From the NCBI RefSeq assembly GCF_963675165.1, contig NC_087383.1, forward strand, positions 4,804,979 to 4,868,978: a stretch of DNA of 64,000 nt, read 5' to 3'. The notes below the pieces were generated by a model that saw nothing but the letters and a program-made list of their open reading frames with translations, searched no databases and was not told the DNA's origin. This DNA is from Halichondria panicea (taxonomy: Eukaryota; Porifera; Demospongiae; Suberitida; Halichondriidae). The translations under genes were made by a program, and so were the position numbers. Positions 40,101 to 52,458 of this stretch are shown piece by piece (within the stretch, counting starts at the first letter, position 1; each line of letters starts with the position of its first letter).

Positions 40101-43100
40101 GAGAATCTGGTTACTCGGATCATTGTGAGCTGGAGATCGATGTGCATCCCCAAAAACCATGCTTTGTAATGTGATTGTAGAAGTTTATAATCAAAATTGA
40201 TTGTGAACTTTGTTCATATGCAGCATACGTAGCTCAAGTTTTGTGAAAAAACAATTAGATCAATATTGTTACAGTACATGTTCTGAGTAACCAGTTTTTG
40301 TTTTAGGTGCTGCTGTCTGAAGTAGAAGAGCTGAATTCCACCATTGACCTTTCGTTGGCTGACATTGTGAACATCCTCACACAAGGAAGAGCTCTGGTGA
40401 TTGAGGCCACTAATTTCTCTGAGGTAGGTCAGTAGCCAAAATAGCGCCCCAGTGGAAAACTGGACTGTTTGTACCAGTGGATATTATTCTCTAACCTATC
40501 ATTAGTGTATGTACGTACACACAATTTACCGTTTCCAAATGTGTATATAAGACTAAAAAACCAAGCCGTTATCAAATTGTACAAGTACGTATCCTTCCCT
40601 CTGATTCATATGCCTGTAAAGATTGAGGCCATCAATTTGAAAAAGTGTCCCTTTTACATTCACCAACAATATGCACACACCTTGTACATGTATATGCGCA
40701 GTCATCGGAAGCTCTATTTCCTCCGCTTTTATCCATCCTCTCTACTCTCCAACGGTTGTTGGACGAGTACAACACCTCCCTGTCTGCTTTTCGCCCTCAA
40801 GAATCATGTGATCCAAGCTCCACCCCCTGCACGAGTGGACAGTTGCACTCCATTAACCTGGCAACAAATGCTTCATTTATTGTCAAGTAAGTACCACTTA
40901 ATTATTACTATACATGTACGTACCGTACCGTGCAGACCTCGAATAGCTAAAAGCCTAAAAATAGCCTAATAATGTGCGCTACAAATGTATCCAACATGAT
41001 AGCCCTCGTATATAGCATTAGTTTATGTCATATCCAGCACTATGTACGGCAATAAACACTGTAGGTATTCAGCCCAAACAACAGGATAATAATAACTCCC
41101 AACTTTGCAAGTATACACATGCAGACATGGTTGTACACGGTGCCAGGAGTGCACTCCTGACTGTGCTTGTAGATCTAGTACATGTCCCATGACTGTGATC
41201 ATGCTCTGATCCCTTATGCAGCTCAACTGAGAGTGTTTCCACACTGATGTATGCTCGAGAGTTTTTGGAGAACATTGACTCTAGTGGGCAGCTGTTCAAC
41301 TATACTGCCATCAACCAGACTGCTCTGAGAGCTCAGGACCTTTCTCAAGCTGCAATTAGCCAGGTACATATAAACAATTAGGATTACAGTTTTTCTTTCC
41401 TCGAGGTTTTGGTGTGATGCACACAGCACTCATTTTGTATATATTTATGATTGCAGGTAGCTATAGTAGACACCTCTTCTCTTCTCTCTCGGTCGACAGT
41501 GGCTCTATCAGCAGCTCAGAATCTCTCTATTCAATCACTCTCACTATTGCAACGAGCTCAAGGTACGCACATGTACATGTACATGTAGTTTAACATAGTC
41601 ATTATGTGTACCTAACTATGCATGCACATGGCAAGCATCGTGATTTACTTTTTTGCTGGATCATAATGTTGTCCATTGTACGGTGTATAATTATCGTATA
41701 TCTACCATGTACATCGTCACTGTATACCCTTCCCAAAATCATGGCTACGCCACTGACACTTTAATAGCAGTGAGTAGCTTTCAAACACAAAACTGACTGT
41801 CTTCCCCCGTCTACAGATGTCGATTCAACAGTGGTGATCAACTCGAATCGTGTGCCAATCATACAAGAGCAACTGGATAGCCTGCAGCTTCAGCTCCCCC
41901 CTATAGTCAATAGAACATCACTCCTCCTCTCTCAAACAGGCCTACGAGATGAAGCTCTGAGAATTCTCCACACAGCACAAGAGGCTCGCAATCGAACCAT
42001 AGAGACAGAGCAGAGGGTGTTTAGGATAGAGGAGGGGCTTGTGGGTGTGGCATCCAATCTAGCAGGGACAGCTGAAAATGTCTTGATGGGAGAAGAGGCT
42101 CTGAGCAATGCAGAGAACGATTGTGAGTACACTGCATGTGTTCAAAAAGAACCTCATGGCCATGTAATGGTTTTGTAGGATGTATAGTGATATCAAGCAC
42201 TTAGCGCCACCATCTATCAATTTCAGTTTATAGCATCTCGACGTTCCTGAATGCAACGAGAGTGGCTAGTGAAGCCTTTGTGGTGAACGTGACTCAGTTT
42301 ATCTCTGATAACGATCGGATTATCGCTGACATCGACACCCTCATTGCTGGATTGGCAGACATCCACAGTAGGATTAACAGGGTATGGAAAAATGGACATA
42401 TCATTATAATAGATAAAGGAGTGGTGCATGTACGTATACAGGTGTTGTACTAAAAGAGTATACCTTTGCCATAGTAGTGCTGCACAAATATTGTACTATG
42501 GGCGGTAAGAAAGTAAATTTTGTTCTGTTCCCCCCCCCCCCTCTCCCCGAGCAGATCAACTCCCCCATCCAACTGGAGAGTGATGATGAAGAAGAATCAT
42601 ACCTCTCCCTGCAAGTTCCCCCGGGTCGCGCTATCGATGACACCATCCAGTTTGAGACGCTGGACATGTACATCTGGACTGGACCAGGCTTCAGGTCTCC
42701 TGCTCTGCTCTTCTATGCTGGTCCCACTTACTTTGAGGGGGAGGATGACATCAGCAGCGCAGAAACAGGCACTGAGGTGAGTATTGCCCAATTAAAAGTA
42801 ACACTGTACCAAACATACTTAGTGTGCTTAGTTGTAGCTACTAATGTGCACTTGAATGGGGCAGGTGCACAGTTATGTAACACAACTTTTGAAGGAGGGT
42901 TGTCCAATAATGTTACTACTACATGTATAACGATAGATATGTGCATGATGCGATCAGTAGAAACAAGCTTAACATGTACAGGACTACTTTGTGGTGACTC
43001 TGGAGGACAGTGACGTGGTATTGCGCTGGCAGATGGGAGGGAGTGGGGGCGTGGCCTCTGCTCCTGCCTTCAGACAGGGACACAGTCAGATATTCATTTC

Positions 43101-46100
43101 CAGGTACCTAATTTGACTTGTGTTCATAATTATAATCAATATGCTCTGAGTCTCTAAGTCCACATAACTGTTGCATGTTGTGTGTTGCAGAGTTGGCTCC
43201 CAGTTTCAGCTGAGGGTTGGAGTCAGTCTCAATGGACTCAATGATGTCACTACCATGGGGAATATTGCCAACAATTCTGCCCTATTTAGGACATCCAATC
43301 GAACGTCTTTCTTCCTAGGAGGCTGGCCAGAGGGAGCACAGGTACTATACGGTCACGGTATGGTCTCAACATCACTCAGTACTATGATCGGATCTGTTTA
43401 TACAGATATTGGATAGATAGTTGGTATTCGTTTTACTAGTCTCGTTGGCGTACATAATTATACATGACTGCATGTATTTAAATAGAGAAAATCATTGTGA
43501 GTAAATCGTATTCTTAAATCATAGTACATGTATGTACTGACTGACATTTTTGTTCAGCTGGGTGTGTCTGGCTCGGTGGTCTCCCTCTCTTCTTTGAACC
43601 CCTTCCAAGGTCAGGTGCAGCTGCTGCTGTTCAATGGGGAGCAGTGGGGACTGTGGAATGTGAGGGGATCCTCAGACACTATGTTCATTGGAAGCTTCTT
43701 AAGGTTAGCGGTAGCTGCGAAGATAGCTAGATCTGTCCAATTTCTAGTCAAGCTTGAAGTCAATGTTGTTAATGCTCACTTTCTTGATTGTACAGTACAT
43801 GTATGTGTGTACATGTATTACATGTAAGAGACCGCATGACAGTCACAATTCCTCCTATATATACAATGTTAATCCCTGCATGACTGTGTGCCTCACTCCT
43901 CACATACAGAAATGAGTTGGCCATCCAGAATACATGGCAAGGTCCACGCGACACCCTGAGCTCAGCAGCCGCCATATCATTTGATGGGAGTGGCTTTCTG
44001 TGGGTGGAACAGCTGGGAAATGTGGTCAACTTTAACACTGGCAGACGTACCTTCAACATCATCTCCCGTCCCAACAGTGAGGAGGATGGGCTTGTGCTGT
44101 ACGCCTACGACCCAGAGGTTGGTACTACTACACTGTACATGTAGCATGATTATAAAACTGCATAATTATAATTTATGTATACCTGCTTTCTATGATCGTA
44201 ATGAATGTTTCAGATTCCAGTGGACATAATAAGTATACGTACAGTCATATATGTATGTTTTCCCTGACTTACGTACATGTAGTTTCTAGCATCCAAATTT
44301 GTTTTTATGTCAAACCAGCTATACGGTGGCCTATTAACATAATAAATTGTTTGCCATCCATGCATATCTTTTATTTTAAAGATCTCCCTGAGTATGGAAG
44401 TGGCCTACCAGAGAGGAACTCTGAGACTTATCTTGAGGGACCCTAATAATTTAGACTCTGAACCTCTCGTAGACTACCAGCAACCCTCCACTCCAAGCAT
44501 TGTGTAAGCACTCACGTACCATACTCTAACACTCAGTTACTGGTACCTACATGTACATTGTAACCATGCAGTGCTTGATTAAAAGCACTAGAATTTCCTG
44601 TGATGTGACTTGTAGACTGACTAAAAGTAAGTGTGATTATCTCCGTGTAGGGCCACTTCTGGACGTGATGGCCGTCTGTTGGAGATCCTCTTCGTGGAGA
44701 ACGTTGGGTTCAGAATCAACAATGCTGTGAATTTCCTCTCTGGCTCAGCGAGCAGGTTCTTTACTGACCTAACCAGAGTGAAGGTGTGGTACGGGGGAGT
44801 CAGGCAGGATAGGATCGAGAGGTACGTCTAATTATGTGCTGTTAATAAGCAAGATGATGTGTGGACCAATAAAAAGGAATTGTTTCTATTTGACTGTGGA
44901 ACTGTACTGAACCACAATCCCCAAGGTTGTAAATGTAAATGTTTCAGTTGAGCCCTCTTGGTTGTGGAATACAGTGTTTGTCATTAGATCTTTCTTGAGT
45001 TCAACTGAATACGAATAATTATTAAGCTTTTGATCATTTTTCTGCCCCTTCCTTCGATCCAGGCCGTTTGCCCCCGAGATTACCAACAGCAGTTACTATG
45101 GCTGCATTGACTTGTTTGTACAAGACAACTTTGACCGCAATATTCTGAGAGGTAGTCATTACACGCAGTACTATCTCAACAGCCCTCTGCAACGGGGCTT
45201 CTCTGGCACATGCCTGCAATCAGTGAGGAGATTTACCATTATTAAGTTTCTTTACTCAATTAATAATAATAATTGTCTCAATTTGAGTCATTGTAAAAGT
45301 ATCCTCAACCACCACCAACTAGCTAGACACTCTAATTCTTGGTGTATATTGTTAGTTGTGTACATCTACCTGAAAGGAATGAGGCTCATAATCCATTATA
45401 ACCTCTTATAGGTGTACACACAAGACGTTGGACTGTCTGGTGCAGAAGGGGGCTACCTCTCGTACCCATACCTAGAGCTGGTGGCAGTCACAAACAGCCC
45501 TGCCTCCCTCTCTGAGGGGATATCCCCTGGTGTAGTCACCATCTCTCTCGCATTCTTCCCTGAAGAGCCCAATGGAATCGTGCTGGCTGCTCGCAGTGGG
45601 GTGAGTTGGAGAATTTGATCTATGAAGTCCCTAAAATAATATGGGAAGCAGGTACCACTAATAATATTGCTAATAGTTGATGTGGTAAACTGATGTGTTC
45701 TGTCACCCTCTGTGTCAGTTCTAGTGGTTATTTTAATTGCATGTCCTTATTTAGTAGTGTTCCAGAAATTTCTCCTGTGGTTTCGTTTTTTGTATAATAA
45801 GCCTGTGTGTATTTTGTGCATCAAAGTTCTTAAGAATATTTCCACGACATCACACTTAAGTACTGATTTAACTTGTAAAGTTGACCTGCTTATACATGTA
45901 CATGCACATGTACATGTACCATAATTATAGTGAATTCGAATTCGGGAAACTGTATATCTACGACATACCAACTACATGTACGCTTATTCTTCACTTCATT
46001 CATGTACTTCTACTATATTGAATCATGCATGTACGCGTACGTTGTACTTCATACAGGACCACCGGGTGTATGCAGTATTACGTGATGGTGTGATAGTGGT

Positions 46101-49100
46101 CGGTGTGATTGGTGGTGGTGGTAGTCATGTGATGCAGGCTGGACTAGAGTTGGTAGCCCTCACACAATGGAACTACATCATCATTCAACTAGAGTGAGAT
46201 ACATGAGCCAGTTGCATGGTACCATTACCATTATCGTGTTCCTTATTATTAAACCCTGTAGTACTTTATTTAAGTACCTGTCACAGTGCTTCTGGTTAGC
46301 CACAGACTAGTAATACGTGTGAGGCTCTCTAACATACATGGCCGTCACGACTTTTGTGCTACCCATGGTTACTACTCATTACCTTTATTCAACAATTACT
46401 GCATGAGTCCCACTAAATCCTCTTTCGTACTTTCTTGCAGACCTGGTCAATTCTCTCTGTACATTGATGGTATATCGCAAGGTCCTAGTATGTCAGTTCC
46501 TGGGTTGAACTTTGAACTAAGCACCAGTCCCACAGCTGGCCCAGGGGTTTTGTATTTGGGCGGTGTTGACCAGGGATTTGTGGCTGAGATTGATGACTTA
46601 CCACCATTCACTGGTTGTATGAGTGACTTTGCATACAATTTTGGGTGAGTGTATCTCCTTGTACGTGTACATGTACATGGGCATATTCTAGTCTTTTTAG
46701 TACGTATATATACTGAGTGTAATACTGAGTAGCTTTAAATTTAGTAACACAGGCAGAACCACCCGGATTCAAACATACTTTGATTTGTTCTTGTTGTAGC
46801 ATACGGAACATGTACAATGGTCATGTAGTTATTTACTGTGATTCATCTGACCAATTGTATACTTCCTCTTTCACACACAGTGCAATTAGTTTCCTGAACC
46901 CATCCATGACCTCATCTCAAGCCCGCTACCCCCCAGGGGTCACATATAATGTCTGTCCCTTCCTCAATGTAACCACTGATCCCTTATTGGCCGTCAGACC
47001 AGACCCCACCCAGCCCGTGTTCTGTTTGTCATCTCCCCCCACAGAATTGGTGGATACTCACGGAGGCTTCCACACTCAGACTACTCTGACAACCAGCAAT
47101 GTGATTGGTCTATTCCAAAAGTAAGGTCTCTTTTTCTAAGGTTGATTGGCAGCCTCAAAATTATGGTTTACTTCCGGTTAAAAGATCTCTCTACTGTAGG
47201 GGTCTACTGTAGGGGTGTGGTCATTTGATCAAAATAAAATCCGCAAAATGTTTAGTTTGAGCAATCCGCGAACATTTAGTGCCTCGAAAATAACCTGCTA
47301 CCGTATTACTAGAATGTTTTGCGAGCATCAAACATTTGCGAACTTTGCGATGGTTGATCAATTGCAATATTACTAGTAAATACACACGATCCTTGCCAGA
47401 ACGCAATAGTTAGATCGCAAAGGATCAAATTTTCTGCTGATTTGGCTCATTCGCAAAGGTTTTTCACCTACAAAATATTCTAGTAATACGTACGGTATAC
47501 TGTACTACGTACGTACTTCTTTTACCATTTCAATCCCCCTCTCTCACCACATTAGTTCATGGGAATTATCATTGGTTCTGAAGCAGACATTGGATGGTCA
47601 TGTGCTGACCATACTAACGACACAAGATCATGTTATTTCACTGATCATCAAGAATTCCACACCCACTCTCTCCCTATCTGGCGGCAGCAGTGATGTAGGA
47701 TCGGGAGGATCAGGAGGATCAGGGGGCGGGCCGATAGAGACAAATGGATTCTTTACCATGATGGAGGAAAATGTGTTCATACCAATTGTGAGTTAGGCCT
47801 ATCAATGATGATAATTATGATTCATGAGTTTCACAGTATAATTTTTATGTGCTTCATAATTTGCAGGAAATATTTTTATTCTTTGTCTCTGTTCCCTTAC
47901 AGTCCATTCAGTGTTCAGTGATGTCGAACACGCTGACATGCTCACTGCTGGTGGACACAGTTGTTGTTGATGAACCTCTACAGGCCTTCTACAATGGAAC
48001 CATCTTTTTCCCTGAGCTGCCAATCACACTCGGAAAAACTGAAGACGCACAAGGAAATATGGTATGAAACTGAAGGAGTACATGTTCCCTTTGTACGTGT
48101 GTGTGTATTGTGCACAGTACGTAGAGTTATTATAATTATTTTTGCAGGTTGACAGTTTTGTTGGTTGCATCAGATCTTTGAGGATAAACAATGATCCTTC
48201 TGGTTTTGTGTAAGTGCTCAGCTACTTATAATAATTATGTATTACATACCTATTCTCTATGCATTCCTCTTGCAGTAATGTTCGAACTGATGTTCCTTGC
48301 TTTAACAACACTGAGTCTGGCCTTGGGTTCACTGGAATAAGTCGTTTAGGTGAAGTCCCTGCTCATCATTGTAACACATACTATAGTGAAAATTATAATC
48401 AGAAGTTCATGAGTTTCTATTTATATCCCATTAGGAACGTCCTTGCCTGTATTTACTGAGGATAAGACATCCCTAGAGATTACAGTGACTTTCAAGCCAT
48501 TACTACAGAACGGCTTGTTGCTATTGGTAACTACAGCCGACCTGTCAGCTTCCCTGTTTACTGCAGGCATGTTCAATGGCCAGGTAAGCTTGCATGCATG
48601 TTTGTACATGTATCTGATCATAGAAACTGGGTACTTATTTTAAGCAGATATTTACTTAACTGCGGCTATTTTTTAGCACTTTTCTGAGTGACCAATTATG
48701 CAACGGATGTGTTAGAGTTGATCGAGCTAGCTAGCTTGTGCCGTGCATGGTATAGCTATATAACTAGCTGGTGTATCTGTCTCCTTGGGTATTCTGTGAT
48801 CATGCTGAAGAGAATGTGATGAGGTGCTTTTTTATGCCTCGGTGCGCATGCGCAAGCAGGGTATACGGTAGTGTGTTTGTGTGTCTGTGTGTGTGTGTGT
48901 AGACTGCTACAGCTGCTCAAGGATGAATCAAGTGCAAGTAAGAGTTTCTATAGGCTTCTAGTCATGTTTACTTGGATTTTAATTCGTGGATTTGCAAAAT
49001 AATGCTTCGTTCTCGAGTTATGCTTAGTTTTGCTTACTTGGAATACCATTGCAGCCTTCTCAGAAGAGCACGTAGCCAAACTTGTTTACCGAATGTTGCT

Positions 49101-50220
49101 ACTCTACTTAGTAGTTAGCTCTGCACTAGAACACTAGCTATTGGTAGCTGCAAGAGTGAGAAGAGAGCTGCAAGGCTCTGCAGACGGCAGCCATTAATTT
49201 TAGACTTGAACTTTTGGCATCGATCGTTTTTAACAACAATCATGGTCGATCATTACCAACTCCTTGAGTTTGCATGCATGATTGATTTATGTTATGTAGC
49301 TCTCCATGGCCACCGAGGCATCAGCACCTGCGGTGCTTTTATTTGTTCCAGTTTCCTGAATTTTCATATTCATCACATTAATTTGATACTCGATCTATAA
49401 ACTGTACCTTAATTCTCTCAGAGTACGGAACTATGACCTGTGAATAGCTTGTCTGACTGTCTATATGCATGCGTGCACACACCTATACAGCTACGAGTGT
49501 CCAACTTTAACCTCTCCTCCCCGGAAGACTTCCTCACATTTGCCTCTCCTTCTACCGTCTGCAACGTCACCTCATCCAGCTTCTACACCCTCTCTCTTGT
49601 TTTCACCGAGTCCTCCATTACTGTGACAACTGTAGAGCTAGGGTCAGCGGGCAGGTCTGAAGTGGTGTTGGACACTCCTGCCACTGTCTTGCCGGGCACA
49701 CGGTTGAGCCTCACTGTTGGAAACACTCCATGTAAGTCGTATAATATGGTTGTGCTTCCTGAGTCAATCAACAGGTTAAATATTATATATCGGTTTTCTT
49801 TTCTTTGAAGGTTAGCTATGGCCTAGTTAAGACATGTTGTGATGCTAGCATTGCAGTCTACTGTAGTGCGTACGTGTGATGTTTTTGTTATGGACACATA
49901 CATGTACATGTACAGAGAAAAATGCAATAATTACTCTAACAGTGTTAGTTAATAATTATAGTAGACCGTTTTTTAAGAAGTAGTACACTGTTCAGTAACC
50001 CAGCACGTACCTCCATATAATTATAGCTGGCTACTCAGTACCGGAAGGCACTGGTCAGTTCCTGTTCCTACTCAGTGAGGACGTGTCAGCTGACAGTGTA
50101 CCCCCAGGACTAGTGGGATGTGTGAGGAATGTTGAAGTTGATGGCGTGCGTGTAGGGGTGGATAATGCTGATTCAGCAGAGCTGATCCTAGTTGACTTGT
50201 GTGCAGCCGAGGATGAGTGA
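37133..50220 (+). CDS. laminin-alpha-like chain without EGF-like (LE) rod
   Basis: 34 phase-consistent exons, 1855 aa; first exon 37133-37471, last 50027-50220, stop TGA at 50218. Domain order: signal peptide (MMAKVLVICLLYFVDALHAQ); an N-terminal Cys-rich and jelly-roll-like domain to about residue 200 (SLQVSQDGLTFTQVAK, resembling LN or discoidin folds); then CGVCVDQLLDSLSNL (Cys 202 and 205), matching the CxxC-LLDDL start of the laminin coiled coil. Heptad-rich, Asn-glycosylation-rich coiled coil to about 795. The rest (about 796-1855, exons from 42555) is the right length for five LamG domains (YIWTGPGFRSPALLFYAG, GFSGTCLQS, FTGCMSDFAYNFG, FVGCIRSLRINNDP, GLVGCVRNVEVDGV). Secreted basement-membrane-type protein by family. 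Missing: all laminin EGF-like repeats. A second start at 37154 is better placed for the signal peptide. Confidence 0.88.
39166..39229 (+). ncRNA. tRNA-like sequence with pol III A and B boxes
   Basis: In a laminin-like gene intron. TGGTGTAGTGG (39172-39182) fits the A box and GATCAAAAC (39206-39214) fits the B-box consensus GWTCRANNC. Terminal GCAGAG and CTCTGC can pair, and ATGG-loop-CCAT forms a T-arm-like hairpin. At 64 nt it is shorter than a normal tRNA, so a tRNA-derived SINE head or decayed tRNA is more likely than a functional gene. Confidence 0.35.
41144..41159. mobile_element. 16-bp palindrome, centrally deleted relative of the 30-bp palindromes
   Basis: CAGGAGTGCACTCCTG equals the outer arms of the palindromes at 10295 and 15458. 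The flanks ACGGTGC and ACTGTGC match at six of seven positions, as expected for a slightly decayed 7-bp target duplication. Lies in a laminin-like gene intron. Confidence 0.55.
47150..47300. repeat. dispersed repeat, second copy
   Basis: Counterpart of 30402-30599 (GGTTTACTTCCGGTTAAAAG, TTTAGTGCCTCGAAAAT). Abuts the MITE at 47301. The phrase CTACTGTAGGGGT is duplicated within it. Confidence 0.6.
47301..47496. mobile_element. CCGTATTACTAG-family MITE, copy 2
   Basis: Same ends and interior as 28935-29142, with a 4-bp ACGT-type insertion at the right tip. Laminin-like gene intron. Confidence 0.85.
48836..49345. mobile_element. GT-tract element, short-tract copy
   Basis: Near-identical to 22091-23176 outside the tract (TGCCTCGGTGCGCATGCGCA; CACCGAGGCATCAGCACC) but with only about 40 bp of interrupted GT. 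In the intron between laminin-like exons 32 and 33. Confidence 0.8.
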
Positions 50221-50536
50221 AGTTATAATGTACGATCGAACAACTATGAATATTAGAGTAAAAACTATAAACCGTAACCCTGGTGATAATGTCACATATG
50301 CATAAATTAAACTGTACAATTATTCAAGAATTATTGTTGGCTTGGCACCACCATTCGCTGCATGCATGGATATTGAATCAATTTTGTAATTTGAGACTCT
50401 TCAAACTACATGTACATGTATGCCAATGTACTGTGACGAGTGTCTGGGAACGTGAGGTAATTAGCACTGATAACATTTCTGCATTGATAATTTCTTTCTA
50501 GTCCATGTTCAGTGCAGGTACTAGTATACATATAGT

Positions 50537-50843
50537 CAAGACTAGTGTCAGTGTACTCGTATAGACTCGATATACACTAAGGAGATTAATTATACAGGAC
50601 TGGTTCTATAATTAACACAGAGCTTGGATGCCTTGACTATTATTGTGCGACATGCGTAGTGTTAGGCACTAAAATTATATATTATATATAATTATAGTTA
50701 GGACTAGTGTCAGTGTACTCAGTATAGACTCAATATACACTAAGGACAGGACTGGTTCTAAAATTAACACTGACAGAAATTACTATATAGAGCTTGGATG
50801 CCATGGCTATTATTGTGCGACATGCGTAGTGTAAGACCCAGGG
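50537..50843. repeat. direct repeat pair downstream of the laminin-like gene
   Basis: Units at about 50537-50668 and 50698-50843 share ACTAGTGTCAGTGTACTC, TATACACTAAGGA and TATTGTGCGACATGCGTAGT, with small indels. Function unknown. No gene is seen in 50221-51021. Confidence 0.8.
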
Positions 50844-51021
50844 CCATTACTTGTCTATAGTAGATCTATATAATAATAGAGTTTAGCTTGTTAATAATTG
50901 CAAAATAGGTCTAGTTTGGAAATGTTAATGTAATTACATCATGTAACAGTAACAATAATCCGTTTAGATTATGTAATTTTCATTTAATAACTATAATTTT
51001 ATACTGATGACCATGATTAAC

Positions 51022-52458
51022 CTATTTCCTGAATCGTTCTCGGTTGCAAGAGTAGCAACAACATTCATTGAGCAAGGCGAGCACCAACAGCACCACCTCC
51101 CCCACAGTCAGCAGAGTGAAGCCCAGGAACAGTCCTGTATTGCCTCCAATGTCAGAGATCAGGCTCCAAGGAGTGTACGAATCTGTTGTTTCAAGAACAT
51201 CTGTCACAAGTGTCCGATAGAAAACGTTGATTCCTACTCTGTCATTGTGGTCATTAGTTGCGCTACTTGCAGTAATGGTGCGATCAATACGTTCACATTT
51301 CAGTGGGCAGCTACAGTTCTCTTTAAAAGTCTCGAAACTGTTCACTTCACAGCATATGTCCGCCGCAACACAATTTCTCATATTGATGTAAGGGCTTCTA
51401 ACCGGTGTGTAAAATGTCCTCTCCACACATTGGCATTCACTCGCAATGTGTGTGTAAAAACAGTCATTCAAGCAAAGAGAATGTGAGAAAGATGAGTAGT
51501 TGGAGAATGCTAAATTCTGAGACGTGATGTCAGAATTTTTAACACAGTCTTGACCAGAATAAAATCGTGTTTTGTCGGTTGAAATGATTTGTTGCATTCC
51601 TACATACAGGCTGGACGACAAGCCAACTATAATCCCATCACTCTCGGGCCTTGGTGGTTCATCACGATTGTGCACGATGACGTTATAGCCATGGTTATTG
51701 TTCAAGCTAAATGACTGATCTCCGTTTAAGACTTGAATTCTCAGGCCCTGTCGCACACCGGTCCCTTGAACTGTTCGAGGTGTTTTCGTATTCGGCCCAT
51801 TAAATGTAAAGCAGACACCACTTATTGTATCAATTGTCTCCAAGTCATTGATGCAATTTTCACCTTGAAATGAACACGCAACGATTAACTTGCCAGGATC
51901 ATTTCTTGCAGTATCTGAAACGAGATTTCCAAAGCTGATGTTGCGACCAGTTCTATTAGCAATTTCGTTTGCAACAGACACACACTGCGCTAAAGGAGGC
52001 GTGTTGGGGAGTGATGCAGTTTCAAATAGAGTTGATAGTTGTTTTTGTAAATTGTATTGTGGTACTTGATTGTTATCAGTAAACTCTGTTAAAACAGTCG
52101 TGTTAATAAAACTTAAACTGCAGACAGTCACAGCAGGAAACTCCAACTTCGTCTGCCTCATTTCAGTAATAGAGGTCGAGATTGGTTCCTCAATCAACAA
52201 GATGATACTCTGCGCAGTGATGAAGAAAAATCCTGCAATTGCTAAAAGTATAATTGATCCCCAAAGAAGGCGCTTGCAAATCGACTTGCTCTTGAACTCG
52301 TACACTGCAGCACTGAAGGAAGAGTTGTCTCCGAATTTCTGAAGATGGTGAACCCACTTTCTCTTCTCACTTGGAGTGTCAGTGGCGTCACCATTCTCAT
52401 TATTCCTTTTTTCCATTTCAAACATTGGTCTTATAGGACCTGTTATTTCTACTTCCAT
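51022..52458 (-). CDS. DEG/ENaC/ASIC-family cation channel, intronless
   Basis: A single 478-aa ORF. Family features: cytoplasmic N-terminus; TM1 at about residues 62-84 (LLWGSIILLAIAGFFFITAQ); post-TM1 motif FPAVTVCSLSF; a Cys-rich extracellular loop (CLNDCFYTHIASECQC, ENCSCPLKCERI); pre-TM2 and TM2 at about 430-460 (SDIGGNTGLFLGFTLLTVGE). These channels are trimeric, usually Na+-selective and gated by peptides, protons or force; the stimulus here cannot be read from sequence. In place of the usual G-x-S filter (GAS in ASICs) the sequence reads GFT. Length is typical (about 500 aa). Lack of introns among intron-rich neighbours hints at a retrocopy, but the ORF is intact. Tail-to-tail with the laminin-like gene. 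Confidence 0.92.
   Translation of the reverse strand: MEVEITGPIRPMFEMEKRNNENGDATDTPSEKRKWVHHLQKFGDNSSFSAAVYEFKSKSICKRLLWGSIILLAIAGFFFITAQSIILLIEEPISTSITEMRQTKLEFPAVTVCSLSFINTTVLTEFTDNNQVPQYNLQKQLSTLFETASLPNTPPLAQCVSVANEIANRTGRNISFGNLVSDTARNDPGKLIVACSFQGENCINDLETIDTISGVCFTFNGPNTKTPRTVQGTGVRQGLRIQVLNGDQSFSLNNNHGYNVIVHNRDEPPRPESDGIIVGLSSSLYVGMQQIISTDKTRFYSGQDCVKNSDITSQNLAFSNYSSFSHSLCLNDCFYTHIASECQCVERTFYTPVRSPYINMRNCVAADICCEVNSFETFKENCSCPLKCERIDRTITASSATNDHNDRVGINVFYRTLVTDVLETTDSYTPWSLISDIGGNTGLFLGFTLLTVGEVVLLVLALLNECCCYSCNRERFRK

Noticed and set aside
40469-40969. 166-aa plus-strand ORF
   Set aside because: Overlaps laminin-like exon 40702-40886 in another frame; the laminin frame is phase-consistent with its neighbours.
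51007-51486. 159-aa plus-strand ORF
   Set aside because: Antisense to the DEG/ENaC channel, whose conserved motifs are unmistakable.
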